From an uncultured Pelagibacteraceae bacterium (GTDB taxonomy: Bacteria > Pseudomonadota > Alphaproteobacteria > Pelagibacterales > Pelagibacteraceae), in assembly GCA_902596915.1 (NCBI GenBank), contig CACJVQ010000010.1, positions 1-36,748 on the forward strand: a DNA stretch of 36,748 bases, given 5' to 3'. Made by a program: the position numbers and the translations under genes. This document shows positions 22,459 to 30,651 of this stretch, piece by piece (position 1 is the stretch's first letter; each line of letters starts with the position of its first letter). The notes beneath the pieces were generated by a model. The model was not told the DNA's origin. It saw nothing but the letters and a program-made list of their open reading frames with translations, and did not search any database.

Positions 22459-23564
22459 TTAACTAATACCATATCATCTTTATGAATAACTTCTGATTTT
22501 GAAACATAGCCTAAAATATCATTTATTTTATTTGAGTGCTTACCTTTAATTTTCAAAATTTCTTCAGAAGAGAAACTACTTAATCCTCTAGCAAATTCAG
22601 TCATATTATTATTTAGGATTTTTATATGATCACCCTTTCTAAAACTACCATGAACATCTTTTATTCCTGCAGCTAGTAGACTTTTTCCATTATTCAAAGC
22701 TGTTAATGCACCTTCATCAATAATTATTTTTCCCTTTGGAGAGACTGAGCTTATTATCCACTTTTTTCTAGCATCCAATTTTGAAATTTTAGGCAAAAAC
22801 CAAGTACATATGTTTTTAGTTAAAATTTTCTGAATTGGTCTGTTTATTAAGCCATTAGCAATTGCCATATGGCACCCTGAGAATTGACAAATTTTAGCAG
22901 CATCAATTTTAGTTTTCATTCCACCAGATCCAAATTCTCCAGTTTTATTTGTTGCTAACCTTTCTACATTTTGGTCAATATTTTTAATTTCACGAATTAA
23001 CTTAGCTTTTTTATCTAATTTTGGATCTTTAGAGTAAAGACCATTTACATCAGATAACAAAATTAAACAATCTGCACTTGATATTTGTGCAACCCTAGAT
23101 GCTAGTCTGTCATTGTCACCATACTTAATTTCAGAAGTAGCTATACTATCATTTTCATTTACTATTGGAATAAAGCCAAGGCTAAATAAATTTTCAAAAG
23201 TTCTTTTTGCATTAATAGCTCTTCTTCTTTTTTCAGTATCTTCAAGTGTTAACAAAATTTGTGATAGGTTGATTTTAGACTTATTAAAAGTTTTTTTAAA
23301 AAGATTCATTAACTCAATTTGACCAATTGAGGCTACTGCTTGACTTTTATCAAGTTTTAATTTTTTTTTACTTAATTTTAATTTTTTACATCCTAAGGCA
23401 ATTGCACCCGAACTAACTAAAATTATATTTTTTTTTAATTTTTGTAGATGCTGTATATCCTTTGCAAATTCAGTTAACCATTTTTCTCTAATAATTTTTT
23501 TGTCATTAATTAATAAAGATGATCCAATTTTAATAACAACTGTCTTTGAGTCTTTAAGATACAT
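22455..23564 (-). CDS. proB: Glutamate 5-kinase with PUA domain
   Basis: First step of proline synthesis: ATP-dependent phosphorylation of glutamate, normally feedback-inhibited by proline. The amino acid kinase domain is seen in VVIKIGSSLL, ILVSSGAIALGCKKL, NENDSIATSEIKYGDNDRLASRVAQ and GSGGMKTKIDAAKIC. A C-terminal PUA domain (about 275-365) follows (GKIIIDEGALTAL...HSNKINDILGY). I start it at the ATG at 23564, giving 369 residues beginning MYLKDSKTVVIKIG and overlapping obgE by 11 bp. A longer frame to 23651 would add 29 residues lying inside obgE and unlike the family. Confidence 0.95.
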   Translation of the reverse strand: MYLKDSKTVVIKIGSSLLINDKKIIREKWLTEFAKDIQHLQKLKKNIILVSSGAIALGCKKLKLSKKKLKLDKSQAVASIGQIELMNLFKKTFNKSKINLSQILLTLEDTEKRRRAINAKRTFENLFSLGFIPIVNENDSIATSEIKYGDNDRLASRVAQISSADCLILLSDVNGLYSKDPKLDKKAKLIREIKNIDQNVERLATNKTGEFGSGGMKTKIDAAKICQFSGCHMAIANGLINRPIQKILTKNICTWFLPKISKLDARKKWIISSVSPKGKIIIDEGALTALNNGKSLLAAGIKDVHGSFRKGDHIKILNNNMTEFARGLSSFSSEEILKIKGKHSNKINDILGYVSKSEVIHKDDMVLVK

Positions 23565-24537
23565 AATTAAGCAACTTTGATTTAATATCAGAAACAGATT
23601 TTTTATCGAGTGTTGATGTTGTAAAAGTAGATTTCTTGGTGATTTTTTCAAAATCTTTAATCTTTTCTTTTATTTTATCCTCCTCAATTAAGTCTATTTT
23701 GTTAAACACTATTATTTCCTGCTTCTTTAATAGCTCAGAGCTATATTTGCCCATCTCATCTCTTACTTGAAGATATGAATTGATTAAATCATTTTCTGAT
23801 ATATCAATTAGATGCAAAAGTGCTTTACATCTTTCGATATGTTTTAAAAATTTAATTCCTAACCCCGTTCCTTGATGTGCTCCTTCAATTAATCCTGGAA
23901 TATCTGCTAAAGTTATCTCTTTATCATCGTACATTGCGACACCAAGATTAGGATTTAAAGTGGTAAATTTATAATTTGCTATTTTAGGAGTTGCGCTTGT
24001 TAAAGATGCTAATAAACTTGATTTTCCTGCATTAGGCAAACCTATAATTCCAATATCTGCAATTGTCTTAAGTTGTAGATATATCCAGAACTCTTCACCA
24101 ACAGCACCTTTGGTAAATTTTTTTGGAGCCCTGTTAGTTGATGATTTAAACCTTGTATTACCAAAACCTCCTTTGCCACCAATAGCTGCAACAAATTTTT
24201 CATTTTCTTCCTTAAAATCATATATCAGGGTTTTGTTATCTTCTTCAAATACTTGTGTTCCAACTGGTACTTTCAAATGTAAATCTTCTCCTCCTCTTCC
24301 TGTTTTATTTTTTCCACTTCCATCTCTACCTCGCTCAGCTTTAAAATGCTGTTGATATCTAAAATCAATCAGTGTATTTAAATTCCTCTCTGAGACGAGC
24401 ATAACAGAGCCACCTTTTCCTCCATCACCTCCATCAGGTCCTCCAAATTCAATAAATTTTTCTCTTCTAAAACTAGGAGAACCAGATCCACCGTCTCCAG
24501 CTTTTACATATATCTTAACTTGATCGAGAAATTTCAT
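23554..24537 (-). CDS. obgE: GTPase Obg/CgtA
   Basis: Essential GTPase for large ribosomal subunit maturation and stress response, 327 residues. The N-terminal glycine-rich Obg fold spans about 1-157 (FLDQVKIYVKAGDGGSGSPSFRREKF, GGKGGFGN). The G domain has GLPNAGKS at 166-173, switch II DIPGLIEGAH, and NKIDL. The extra C-terminal OCT domain of some bacteria is absent. The position right after rplU-rpmA is the classic L21-L27-Obg arrangement; the gap to rpmA is 27 bp. Confidence 0.98.
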   Translation of the reverse strand: MKFLDQVKIYVKAGDGGSGSPSFRREKFIEFGGPDGGDGGKGGSVMLVSERNLNTLIDFRYQQHFKAERGRDGSGKNKTGRGGEDLHLKVPVGTQVFEEDNKTLIYDFKEENEKFVAAIGGKGGFGNTRFKSSTNRAPKKFTKGAVGEEFWIYLQLKTIADIGIIGLPNAGKSSLLASLTSATPKIANYKFTTLNPNLGVAMYDDKEITLADIPGLIEGAHQGTGLGIKFLKHIERCKALLHLIDISENDLINSYLQVRDEMGKYSSELLKKQEIIVFNKIDLIEEDKIKEKIKDFEKITKKSTFTTSTLDKKSVSDIKSKLLNYVS

Positions 24538-24564
24538 TATTTTACAGAAATGATTAGCTGTTTG

Positions 24565-24819
24565 CTAATTAGGTTTTACTGATACGTAAGTTCTGTCTGA
24601 TTTGCTTTTTTTAAAAACAACTTTTCCTTTAACTACAGAAAAAATTGAATGGTCTTTACCCATTCCAACATTTTCTCCAGGAAAAATTTTAGTGCCTCTT
24701 TGTCTGACAATAATATTTCCAGGTATTACTAATTCACCACCATACTTTTTCACACCCAGTCTTCGGCCTGCACTATCTCTTCCGTTCCTTGATGATCCAC
24801 CTGCTTTTTTTGTTGCCAT
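24565..24819 (-). CDS. rpmA: Ribosomal protein bL27
   Basis: Large-subunit protein whose N-terminal tail reaches the peptidyl transferase centre. It has 84 residues. The N-terminus [20 protein letters not shown] and the segments [10 protein letters not shown] and [20 protein letters not shown] are nearly invariant in the family. It lies 11 bp downstream of rplU and 27 bp before obgE. Confidence 0.98.
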   Translation of the reverse strand: MATKKAGGSSRNGRDSAGRRLGVKKYGGELVIPGNIIVRQRGTKIFPGENVGMGKDHSIFSVVKGKVVFKKSKSDRTYVSVKPN

Positions 24820-24830
24820 AAATTACCTAT

Positions 24831-25241
24831 TTATTTTGAAGCTCCAGTTTTTTCTTCTTTGGCCTCTTTAACCACAACTTCACTTTTTTTCATCTTTTCA
24901 GCTTCAGATAAAACTTTACCATCTTTTGAAAAAATTTTGTTAATTCTTATAAGCGAAAACTGTTGTCTGTGTCCGTTCTTACGTCTCGAATTTTTTCTTC
25001 TTCTTTTTTTGAAAATTAGAACTGTTCTTTCTTTACCATTTTTTAATAATTCAGCTTCCACTTTTGCGCCACTTACAGTTGGCTCACCTAACTCAATACT
25101 TTTGTCATCACCGTAAGCTAAAATTTCTTTAAATTCCACTTTGGTTTCTGGATTTGAATCAGCTAATTTTTCTACTTTAAGTATTTCACCAGCTGATACT
25201 TTGTACTGTTTTCCACCTGTTTGTATAACTGCGTATGACAT
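24831..25241 (-). CDS. rplU: Ribosomal protein bL21 with charged C-terminal tail
   Basis: Large-subunit protein binding 23S rRNA. The L21 core occupies about residues 1-103 (MSYAVIQTGGKQYKVSAGE, IFKKRRRKNSRRKNGHRQ, and IRINKIF in place of the usual ITxI). Beyond it comes a Lys- and Glu-rich tail of about 30 residues, giving 136 in total against 103 in E. coli. Tails of this type occur in other alphaproteobacteria. It is the first gene of a long minus-strand run and has a clear promoter just upstream. Confidence 0.97.
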   Translation of the reverse strand: MSYAVIQTGGKQYKVSAGEILKVEKLADSNPETKVEFKEILAYGDDKSIELGEPTVSGAKVEAELLKNGKERTVLIFKKRRRKNSRRKNGHRQQFSLIRINKIFSKDGKVLSEAEKMKKSEVVVKEAKEEKTGASK

Positions 25242-25260
25242 TAATAATCCTAGTTTTTAA

Positions 25261-25304
25261 TATTCAGCAATATAGTCAGGGCCTTATTTTAGTCAAGCTG
25301 AATA
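25261..25304. repeat. Inverted repeat exactly framing the rplU promoter
   Basis: TATTCAGC (25261-25268) and GCTGAATA (25297-25304) are perfect 8-bp inverted copies. The inner ends touch the -10 and -35 hexamers with no gap, so the dyad encloses the promoter core. It could be a two-site operator or coincidence in AT-rich DNA. Confidence 0.45.
25269..25296 (-). promoter_or_regulatory. Promoter of rplU-rpmA-obgE
   Basis: On the minus strand, TTGACT (25296-25291) and TATATT (25274-25269) form -35 and -10 boxes with a 16 bp spacer. The predicted start is near 25262, giving a leader of about 20 nt before the rplU ATG at 25241. The spacer includes a GC-rich GGCCCTGAC stretch that stands out in this AT-rich DNA. 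Confidence 0.7.
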
Positions 25305-25306
25305 AG

Positions 25307-26026
25307 CTAGAAATTATCCTTTAAATCTCTCAATTTTGAAAAGTTTTCAAGGTTTTTTGATCTTAAAAAAATATTGGTTTGTAGTTCTTCTTTAAGAGTG
25401 GAGGGTATAGTTGGTCTTCCTTTGGCTATCTGATTTTTTACTGATTCAATTTTAGAAATTAGTCTTTTGTTATCTGAGTCATACTTTAAACAAAAATCTG
25501 AATTTTTTAATGTATATTCATGTCCACAATAAATTTCTGTATTTAACGGTAAACTCTTTATTAATTGTAAGGAATTAAACATTTCTTCATGAGTGCCCTC
25601 AAATACTCTTCCGCAACCCAATGAAAACAATGTATCTCCTGAAAATAACGCATTTTCTTTGAAAAAATAAAAACATACATGACCTAAAGTATGTCCTGGA
25701 ATATGAAAAACTTTGGCTTCGAATATACCATCTTTCCAAATTTCATCATTTTTTACTAATATATCTATTTCAGGTATTCTATGTTTATCCTGATCAAAAC
25801 CAATAACTTTGGCATTATATAATTTTTTAAGCTCTTTATTACCTCCTACGTGATCATAATGATGGTGAGTATTCATTATAAATTTTAATTTTAAGTTGAG
25901 AGTGTCAAGTTTATTGATAACTGGCTTTGCTTCACTTGGATCTATCACAACCGCGCACCTCTTGATTTCATCAATTAATAAATACGAAAAATTATCTTCT
26001 AAACATTTTATAATTTCTATTTTCAT
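25307..26026 (-). CDS. gloB: Hydroxyacylglutathione hydrolase (glyoxalase II)
   Basis: Metallo-beta-lactamase-fold thioesterase that splits S-lactoylglutathione to lactate and glutathione in methylglyoxal detoxification. It has 239 residues. The dinuclear metal motif is THHHYDH at 53-59, with further ligands in HIPGHTLGHVCFY, FSGDTLFSLGCGRVFEGT and YCGHEYT. The C-terminal glyoxalase II domain includes RPTIPSTLKEELQTNIFLR. It follows metW by one base on the same strand, so it probably shares the metX transcript. Confidence 0.95.
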   Translation of the reverse strand: MKIEIIKCLEDNFSYLLIDEIKRCAVVIDPSEAKPVINKLDTLNLKLKFIMNTHHHYDHVGGNKELKKLYNAKVIGFDQDKHRIPEIDILVKNDEIWKDGIFEAKVFHIPGHTLGHVCFYFFKENALFSGDTLFSLGCGRVFEGTHEEMFNSLQLIKSLPLNTEIYCGHEYTLKNSDFCLKYDSDNKRLISKIESVKNQIAKGRPTIPSTLKEELQTNIFLRSKNLENFSKLRDLKDNF

Positions 26027-26027
26027 T

Positions 26028-26624
26028 TTATTTCTCCAGTAAAAAAATTCCTAATTCTGATATTAGATTTTTATATTTTAAATTTGAAGCCGTAATTTTT
26101 GAGGTTTTTTGTCCGTTTAAAGAAATTGTTTTAAAAATATTTATTCCTTTATTATTACAAAAATTATAAAAGTCTTGAATTGTACACATATGTAAATTTG
26201 GAGTATTGTACCATTCATAAGGCAAATTCTTAGTAATTGGCATTTCTCCTTTAAAAAGTAAATCTACCCTAATTTTCCAATGTCCAAAATTTGGAATGGT
26301 TACAATAACTTTTTTTCCTACTCTTAATAAATCTTTAATTACATTCTCCGGACTCATGAAAGCTTGTAGTGTTTGACTTAGAATCACGTAATCAAAAGAC
26401 AGATCTGGAAATTGTTTTAAGTCATACTCTGCATTACCTTCAACAACAGCCAATCCGTTAGATAAACATTTTTTGACTTTTTCTTTAGAAATTTCAAGTC
26501 CTCTAACATCCACTACCATATTTTTTGATAAATATTCCATCAAAATCCCATCACCACATCCAACGTCAAGGACTCTTGATCTCTCATCAATTAATTTTGA
26601 TATAACTTTAAATTCTTCTTTCAT
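26028..26624 (-). CDS. metW: Methionine biosynthesis protein MetW
   Basis: Class I SAM-dependent methyltransferase fold, 198 residues. MetW partners MetX in many proteobacteria and is needed for, or boosts, homoserine acylation; its own catalytic role is unclear. The SAM loop VLDVGCGDGILMEYL and the family segments VILSQTLQAF, VIVTIPNFGHWKIR and LPYEWYNTPNLHMCT are present. Its start lies 17 bp inside the metX end, the usual tight metX-metW coupling. Confidence 0.95.
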   Translation of the reverse strand: MKEEFKVISKLIDERSRVLDVGCGDGILMEYLSKNMVVDVRGLEISKEKVKKCLSNGLAVVEGNAEYDLKQFPDLSFDYVILSQTLQAFMSPENVIKDLLRVGKKVIVTIPNFGHWKIRVDLLFKGEMPITKNLPYEWYNTPNLHMCTIQDFYNFCNNKGINIFKTISLNGQKTSKITASNLKYKNLISELGIFLLEK

Positions 26625-27741
26625 TTATATTTAAATAAGTAGTGCTTAAGTAGTTTTTTATAGTGCTTAAAAAATCAGGCACATCTAACAAAAAAGAGTC
26701 ATGACCTTTGTCAGTTTTAATTTCTACAAAGCCAACATCGGCTCCTATAGCATTTAGTGCAATTACAATGTCTTTATTTTCAGAGGTTGGGTATAGCCAA
26801 TCTGATGTAAATGAAATAATAAAAAATTTTGTCTTACTTTCTTTAAAAGCTTTAGAAAGATTACCACCATATTGTTTTGTTAAATCAAAGTAGTCCATTG
26901 CTCTAGTAATGTACAAGTAACTATTTGCATCAAATCTATCTACAAAAACAGAGCCTTGATATCTTAAATAACTCTCAATTTGAAAGTCAGCATCAAATCC
27001 AAATTTTAAATCTGATCTTTCTTGCAGATTTCGTCCAAATTTTTCTTGTAATCCTTTTTTTGATAAATATGTAATATGTGCAGCCATTCTAGCAACAGCC
27101 AAACCTTTATCTGGATTACTTGTCTTTCCGTCATATAAACCATCCTTCCAATTTGTATCTGACATGATTGCTTGTCTTCCAAGCTCATTGAAAGCAATAT
27201 TTTGAGCTGAGTGACTAGCTGTACAAGCAATTGGCAAAGCAACTTTAGCCTTGTTTGGAAAATTTGATACAAATTGTAATACTTGCATCCCACCCATAGA
27301 ACCACCAGCAACTGCAAATAATCTTTCTATTTTGAAATGATCTAAAAGATTGTATTGAGCATTAACCATATCGTTTATTGTAATAACAGGAAAATTTGTT
27401 CCTATTGTTTTGTTAGTTGTAGGATCAATAGTTCCTGGTCCGTATGAACCCATACAACCACCAATAACATTTGCACAAATTACAAAAAATTTTTCAGTAT
27501 CGAAAGCCTTACCAGGTCCAACCGCATAATTCCACCACCCTTCTTTATTTGTCACTGGGTTTTGACCGGAGGCAAATTGATCTCCTGTTAATGCATGAAA
27601 AACAAGTATGGCATTATCTTTTTTTTCATTAAGATTTCCGTAAGTCTCATAAGCTAGTGGAAAATTTGATATTTCTTTTCCACAATCAAGTTTTAGAGGT
27701 TGCTTAATAATTATACTTTTTAATTTATCAAAATTACTCAT
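26608..27741 (-). CDS. metX: Homoserine O-acyltransferase
   Basis: Alpha/beta-hydrolase enzyme that activates homoserine for methionine synthesis, 377 residues. The nucleophile is S148 in GGSMGGMQVLQ, and the catalytic His is H347 in KGHDSFLLD. The N-terminal LDCGKEISNFPLAYETYGNL and VIGGCMGSYGPGTIDP are typical. Annotation pipelines usually call this the acetyl-CoA enzyme, but some MetX proteins use succinyl-CoA, and I cannot settle the acyl donor here. A SAM-II riboswitch and a dedicated promoter lie in the 5' leader, so expression should fall when SAM is abundant. Confidence 0.95.
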   Translation of the reverse strand: MSNFDKLKSIIIKQPLKLDCGKEISNFPLAYETYGNLNEKKDNAILVFHALTGDQFASGQNPVTNKEGWWNYAVGPGKAFDTEKFFVICANVIGGCMGSYGPGTIDPTTNKTIGTNFPVITINDMVNAQYNLLDHFKIERLFAVAGGSMGGMQVLQFVSNFPNKAKVALPIACTASHSAQNIAFNELGRQAIMSDTNWKDGLYDGKTSNPDKGLAVARMAAHITYLSKKGLQEKFGRNLQERSDLKFGFDADFQIESYLRYQGSVFVDRFDANSYLYITRAMDYFDLTKQYGGNLSKAFKESKTKFFIISFTSDWLYPTSENKDIVIALNAIGADVGFVEIKTDKGHDSFLLDVPDFLSTIKNYLSTTYLNINERRI

Positions 27742-27776
27742 AATATTTTTGCTGAGATGAATTGTGAGAAAAAAAA

Positions 27777-27827
27777 CTTATTTAGCAGGTTTTTTATAGC
27801 GCTCGCAATTCAGTTAAATCAGCGCAA
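27777..27827 (-). ncRNA. SAM-II riboswitch aptamer before metX
   Basis: On the minus strand the leader reads GCGCUGAUUUAAC, then UUGCGAGCGC, then an A-rich joining segment, then UGCUAAAU. This is the conserved layout of SAM-II aptamers, which form an H-type pseudoknot. Stem P1 is GCGCU (27825-27821) with AGCGC (27803-27799). The loop GAUUUAAC and the 3' GCUAAA are the signature ligand-pocket and P2 segments, and it closely resembles the well-known marine metX SAM-II sequence. The aptamer ends 35 nt before the AUG and is followed at once by eight U (27776-27769). Confidence 0.93.
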
Positions 27828-27834
27828 AAAAGGT

Positions 27835-27861
27835 TTTATAAGATAGCTTTTTGGATGTCAA
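27835..27861 (-). promoter_or_regulatory. Promoter of metX-metW-gloB
   Basis: On the minus strand, a perfect TTGACA (27861-27856) and TATAAA (27840-27835) are separated by 15 bp. The predicted start is about 27828, immediately before the SAM-II aptamer, so the transcript would begin with the riboswitch. The short spacer is the only weak point. Confidence 0.65.
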
Positions 27862-27924
27862 TTTTTTTAGAATTATTGATTGTATTATCTAATTATCTGA
27901 CTATTTATTAATAAAAATTAGCAC

Positions 27925-29010
27925 ATGACTACTCCAACATTCAAAAAAATCAAATTAGAGGCTTACAAGCCAGGAAAATCGTTTTTAAATAAAAAAAAAA
28001 ATATAATTAAATTATCGGCAAATGAGTCTGCTTTAGGCATGAGTAAAAATGCTTCTAAAGTATTAAAAAAATTTAGAGGAGATATATCAAAATATCCAGA
28101 TGGAAAATTTAGAGAGTTAACATCGATAATTTCAAAAAAATATAATTGTAAACAAAATCAGGTCATATGTGGATCTGGGTCTGATGAAATTATTCAAATG
28201 TTGTGTCAATTGTTTTTAAATAAAGGAGATGAGGTAGTAGTCCCAGAATTTAGTTTTTTAATGTATAGAATTTATTCAAAAATAGTAGGGGCAAAAGTTG
28301 TGTTTTCTAAAGAGAAAAATTTTAAAGTATCTAATGATGAAATTTTAAAAAAAATAACTAATAGAACTAAAATTGTATTTATAGCCAATCCCAATAATCC
28401 AACAGGAACATATATTTCTAAGAACCAATTATTAGATTTAAGAAAGCGTTTAAATAAAAAAATTTTACTAGTAGTTGATGATGCATATTTTGAATATATG
28501 TTGAATAAAGATTATAAATCAGGTTTAGAACTTTTTAAAAATAAAAATAATGTGTTTATATTGAGAACATTTTCTAAAATTTATGGTCTTGCATCTTTAA
28601 GAGTAGGTTGGGGTTACGGAAGTAAAAAAATTGTGGATGCTTTATATAAAATTAAACCACCATTTAATGTTAATAAGATAGCTCAGGAATGTGCAGTTGA
28701 GTCTCTTAAAGATAAAAGTTTTATAAAAAAATCTGTAAAACATAATTTTGATTGGGCTAAAAAAATACAAAAAGAGATGAAGACGTACAATATCCAGACA
28801 AATGAAATAGGACCAAATTTTTTTCTTTTAAATTTTAAAAGTTGTAAATTAAGCTCAAATTTTGTTGAGAGAAATCTTGAGAGATCAGGATTAATTCTTA
28901 GGGAGATGAATTCGTATGGTATTAAAAATTGCCTAAGGCTTACAATTGGAAATGCAAAAGAAAATATACTTTTAATTAAACAGATGAAAAAAATTTTTAA
29001 AAATGTTTAA
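27925..29010 (+). CDS. hisC: Histidinol-phosphate / aromatic aminotransferase
   Basis: PLP-dependent fold type I aminotransferase, 361 residues. The PLP lysine is K218 in RTFSKIYGLASLRVGWG. NPNNPTGTYIS, VDDAYFEY and the start KLEAYKPGKS are HisC-like. HisC transaminates imidazole-acetol phosphate in histidine synthesis. Its placement next to tyrC, as in many alphaproteobacteria, suggests a second or shared role in transaminating prephenate or hydroxyphenylpyruvate. It is divergent from metX across 183 bp and overlaps tyrC by 8 bp. Confidence 0.92.
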   Translation: MTTPTFKKIKLEAYKPGKSFLNKKKNIIKLSANESALGMSKNASKVLKKFRGDISKYPDGKFRELTSIISKKYNCKQNQVICGSGSDEIIQMLCQLFLNKGDEVVVPEFSFLMYRIYSKIVGAKVVFSKEKNFKVSNDEILKKITNRTKIVFIANPNNPTGTYISKNQLLDLRKRLNKKILLVVDDAYFEYMLNKDYKSGLELFKNKNNVFILRTFSKIYGLASLRVGWGYGSKKIVDALYKIKPPFNVNKIAQECAVESLKDKSFIKKSVKHNFDWAKKIQKEMKTYNIQTNEIGPNFFLLNFKSCKLSSNFVERNLERSGLILREMNSYGIKNCLRLTIGNAKENILLIKQMKKIFKNV

Positions 29011-29902
29011 AAATATATTGATCGTTGGTTGTGGATTAATTGGATCTTCAATTTTAAGAGCGTCTTTAAATAAAAAAGCTTCTAAAAACTTTTTCGTTTA
29101 TGAAAAATCAAAAAAAAATATTAGAGAAATTAAAAAAATAAATAAAAAAATAGTTATTTTAAAAAAACTTGATAACAAAATTTCAGATATGGATTTTGTT
29201 ATAATTGCTACTCCAATGAGTCAGTATGAAAGAGTTATCCCTCACTTAAATAAGTATTTAAGTAAAAAATCTTTAATTACTGATGTAGGTTCTACAAAGG
29301 AAAATATTAGCAAATTAAAAAAAAATAGCCTGTCAAAGTCACTTGACTGGATTATGAGTCACCCAATATCTGGATCAGAGGTAAGTGGACCAAAGTATGG
29401 AAGTAAAAGTCTATTTGTTAAAAAATGGTGCATAATTTTTAGTGACAAAAACAAAATAAAACAGAAAAAATTGGTTAATTTTTGGAAAAAAATTGGTTCT
29501 AAAGTAATAATTATGGATGAGAAAGTTCACGATAAGATATTTTCTATTACAAGTCATTTACCCCACTTAATAGCTTACAATTTAATAAAGACCGCTCAAG
29601 ATTTTCAAAAAACTCAAAAAAAAGATGTAATTAAATTTAGTGCGGGAGGGTTAAGGGATTTTTCAAGAATTGCTGCTTCAAACGAAATAATGTGGAGAGA
29701 CATTTTTTTTAATAACAAAAATAATATTGTAAGTGCAATTAACTTATTTATCAAAAATTTAAAATCATTTAAAAAAAATATTGAGAATTTAGATGATAAA
29801 ACTTTAAGAAAAAAATTGGTTAATTCAAAAAAAGTAAGACAACAAATATTGAATTTAAAACAAGATATAGCAAAACCAGATTTTGGAAGAGATCAAAACT
29901 AA
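29003..29902 (+). CDS. tyrC: Prephenate / arogenate dehydrogenase
   Basis: NAD(P)-dependent dehydrogenase of tyrosine synthesis, 299 residues. The Rossmann loop is VGCGLIGSSI (8-17). ATPMSQYERVIP, ITDVGSTKENI, MSHPISGSEVSGP and SITSHLPHLIAYNL are diagnostic of the TyrA/TyrC family. There is no fused chorismate mutase. Whether prephenate or arogenate is the substrate cannot be read from the sequence. Its stop overlaps the convergent NlpC/P60 gene by 4 bp. Confidence 0.92.
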   Translation: MFKNILIVGCGLIGSSILRASLNKKASKNFFVYEKSKKNIREIKKINKKIVILKKLDNKISDMDFVIIATPMSQYERVIPHLNKYLSKKSLITDVGSTKENISKLKKNSLSKSLDWIMSHPISGSEVSGPKYGSKSLFVKKWCIIFSDKNKIKQKKLVNFWKKIGSKVIIMDEKVHDKIFSITSHLPHLIAYNLIKTAQDFQKTQKKDVIKFSAGGLRDFSRIAASNEIMWRDIFFNNKNNIVSAINLFIKNLKSFKKNIENLDDKTLRKKLVNSKKVRQQILNLKQDIAKPDFGRDQN

Positions 29903-30651
29903 ATTGATATAATTTTAATCACTTTTAACTTTGCAGTTTTTTCAATTAATTTAATAGTCTTTATTATTGGCATTATTAATACTTTTTTTCTTGGACCGTA
30001 TGCATGAATTAATTCTCTTTTATTTAAACAAACGGCAACATGTCCTTTCCAAAAAATAATATCTCCTTTTTTAAATAATTTTTTATTGTTAACACCTTTT
30101 TTTATTTTAACTTGATCTTTTGTGTCCCTTGGAAAAAATTTATTATTATATTTATAAAAAATTTGAAGTAATGCTGAACAATCAATACCCTCAAAAGTTT
30201 TACCACCCCATTTATATTTACAATTTAAAAATAACTTTAAAATTCTTTTGATATTTTTTTCTACTTTTATTTTTTTTACAATATCTTTTGATTTTATCCA
30301 TTTGTTATTTTCAAACATAACATAATCATTTTGTTTTTTTATTATTTCTATATTGCTTGAAAATGGTAAATAATTTTTTGTTTCAAACTTTTTAGAATTA
30401 TAAGGTTTTTTGAAAATCCTAGATTTAAGAGCGCTAACTTTATGAGTCGCTTCAAAATTATCTATTAATTTTGAAGATCTAATATAACCAATATAATTGT
30501 CAAAGTTTGTTTTTATTTTATAAAAATTTTTTTTATTTTTTATAATTCTAAATTTTTCTCCATAAAGAAGTTGTGAACTAATTTTAGAGCTTCTCGAAGC
30601 TTGCTCATAGATGTTCAAGCACGGAACTTTGCAAAAAAAACTATTTCCCAC
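29899..30651 (-). CDS. NlpC/P60 cysteine peptidase with SH3-like domains (probable cytoplasmic muropeptide endopeptidase)
   Basis: This 250-residue protein has no signal peptide or lipobox. The N-terminal part (about 5-120) resembles two SH3b units, the first with EQASRSSKISSQLLYGEKF and YIGYIRSSKLI. The C-terminal NlpC/P60 domain has the catalytic C158 in WGGKTFEGIDCSALL and H204 in GDIIFWKGHVAVCLN, with a further H in ELIHAYGP. The family cleaves gamma-D-Glu bonds in peptidoglycan peptides. Cytoplasmic SH3b-NlpC proteins such as YkfC act on recycled peptides, and the AmpG-like permease directly upstream (11 bp overlap assuming the ATG at 30651) supports that role here. It is rich in Lys, Asn and Ile like its neighbours. 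Confidence 0.88.
   Translation of the reverse strand: MGNSFFCKVPCLNIYEQASRSSKISSQLLYGEKFRIIKNKKNFYKIKTNFDNYIGYIRSSKLIDNFEATHKVSALKSRIFKKPYNSKKFETKNYLPFSSNIEIIKKQNDYVMFENNKWIKSKDIVKKIKVEKNIKRILKLFLNCKYKWGGKTFEGIDCSALLQIFYKYNNKFFPRDTKDQVKIKKGVNNKKLFKKGDIIFWKGHVAVCLNKRELIHAYGPRKKVLIMPIIKTIKLIEKTAKLKVIKIISI

Noticed and set aside
23565..23651. 29-residue N-terminal extension of proB
   Set aside because: It lies entirely inside obgE, is unlike the family, and the ATG at 23564 gives the expected glutamate kinase start.
27876..27904. Promoter for hisC (TTGATT with GACTAT)
   Set aside because: The -10 matches poorly, and many similar weak pairs occur in this AT-rich divergent region; a hisC promoter must exist but I cannot place it.
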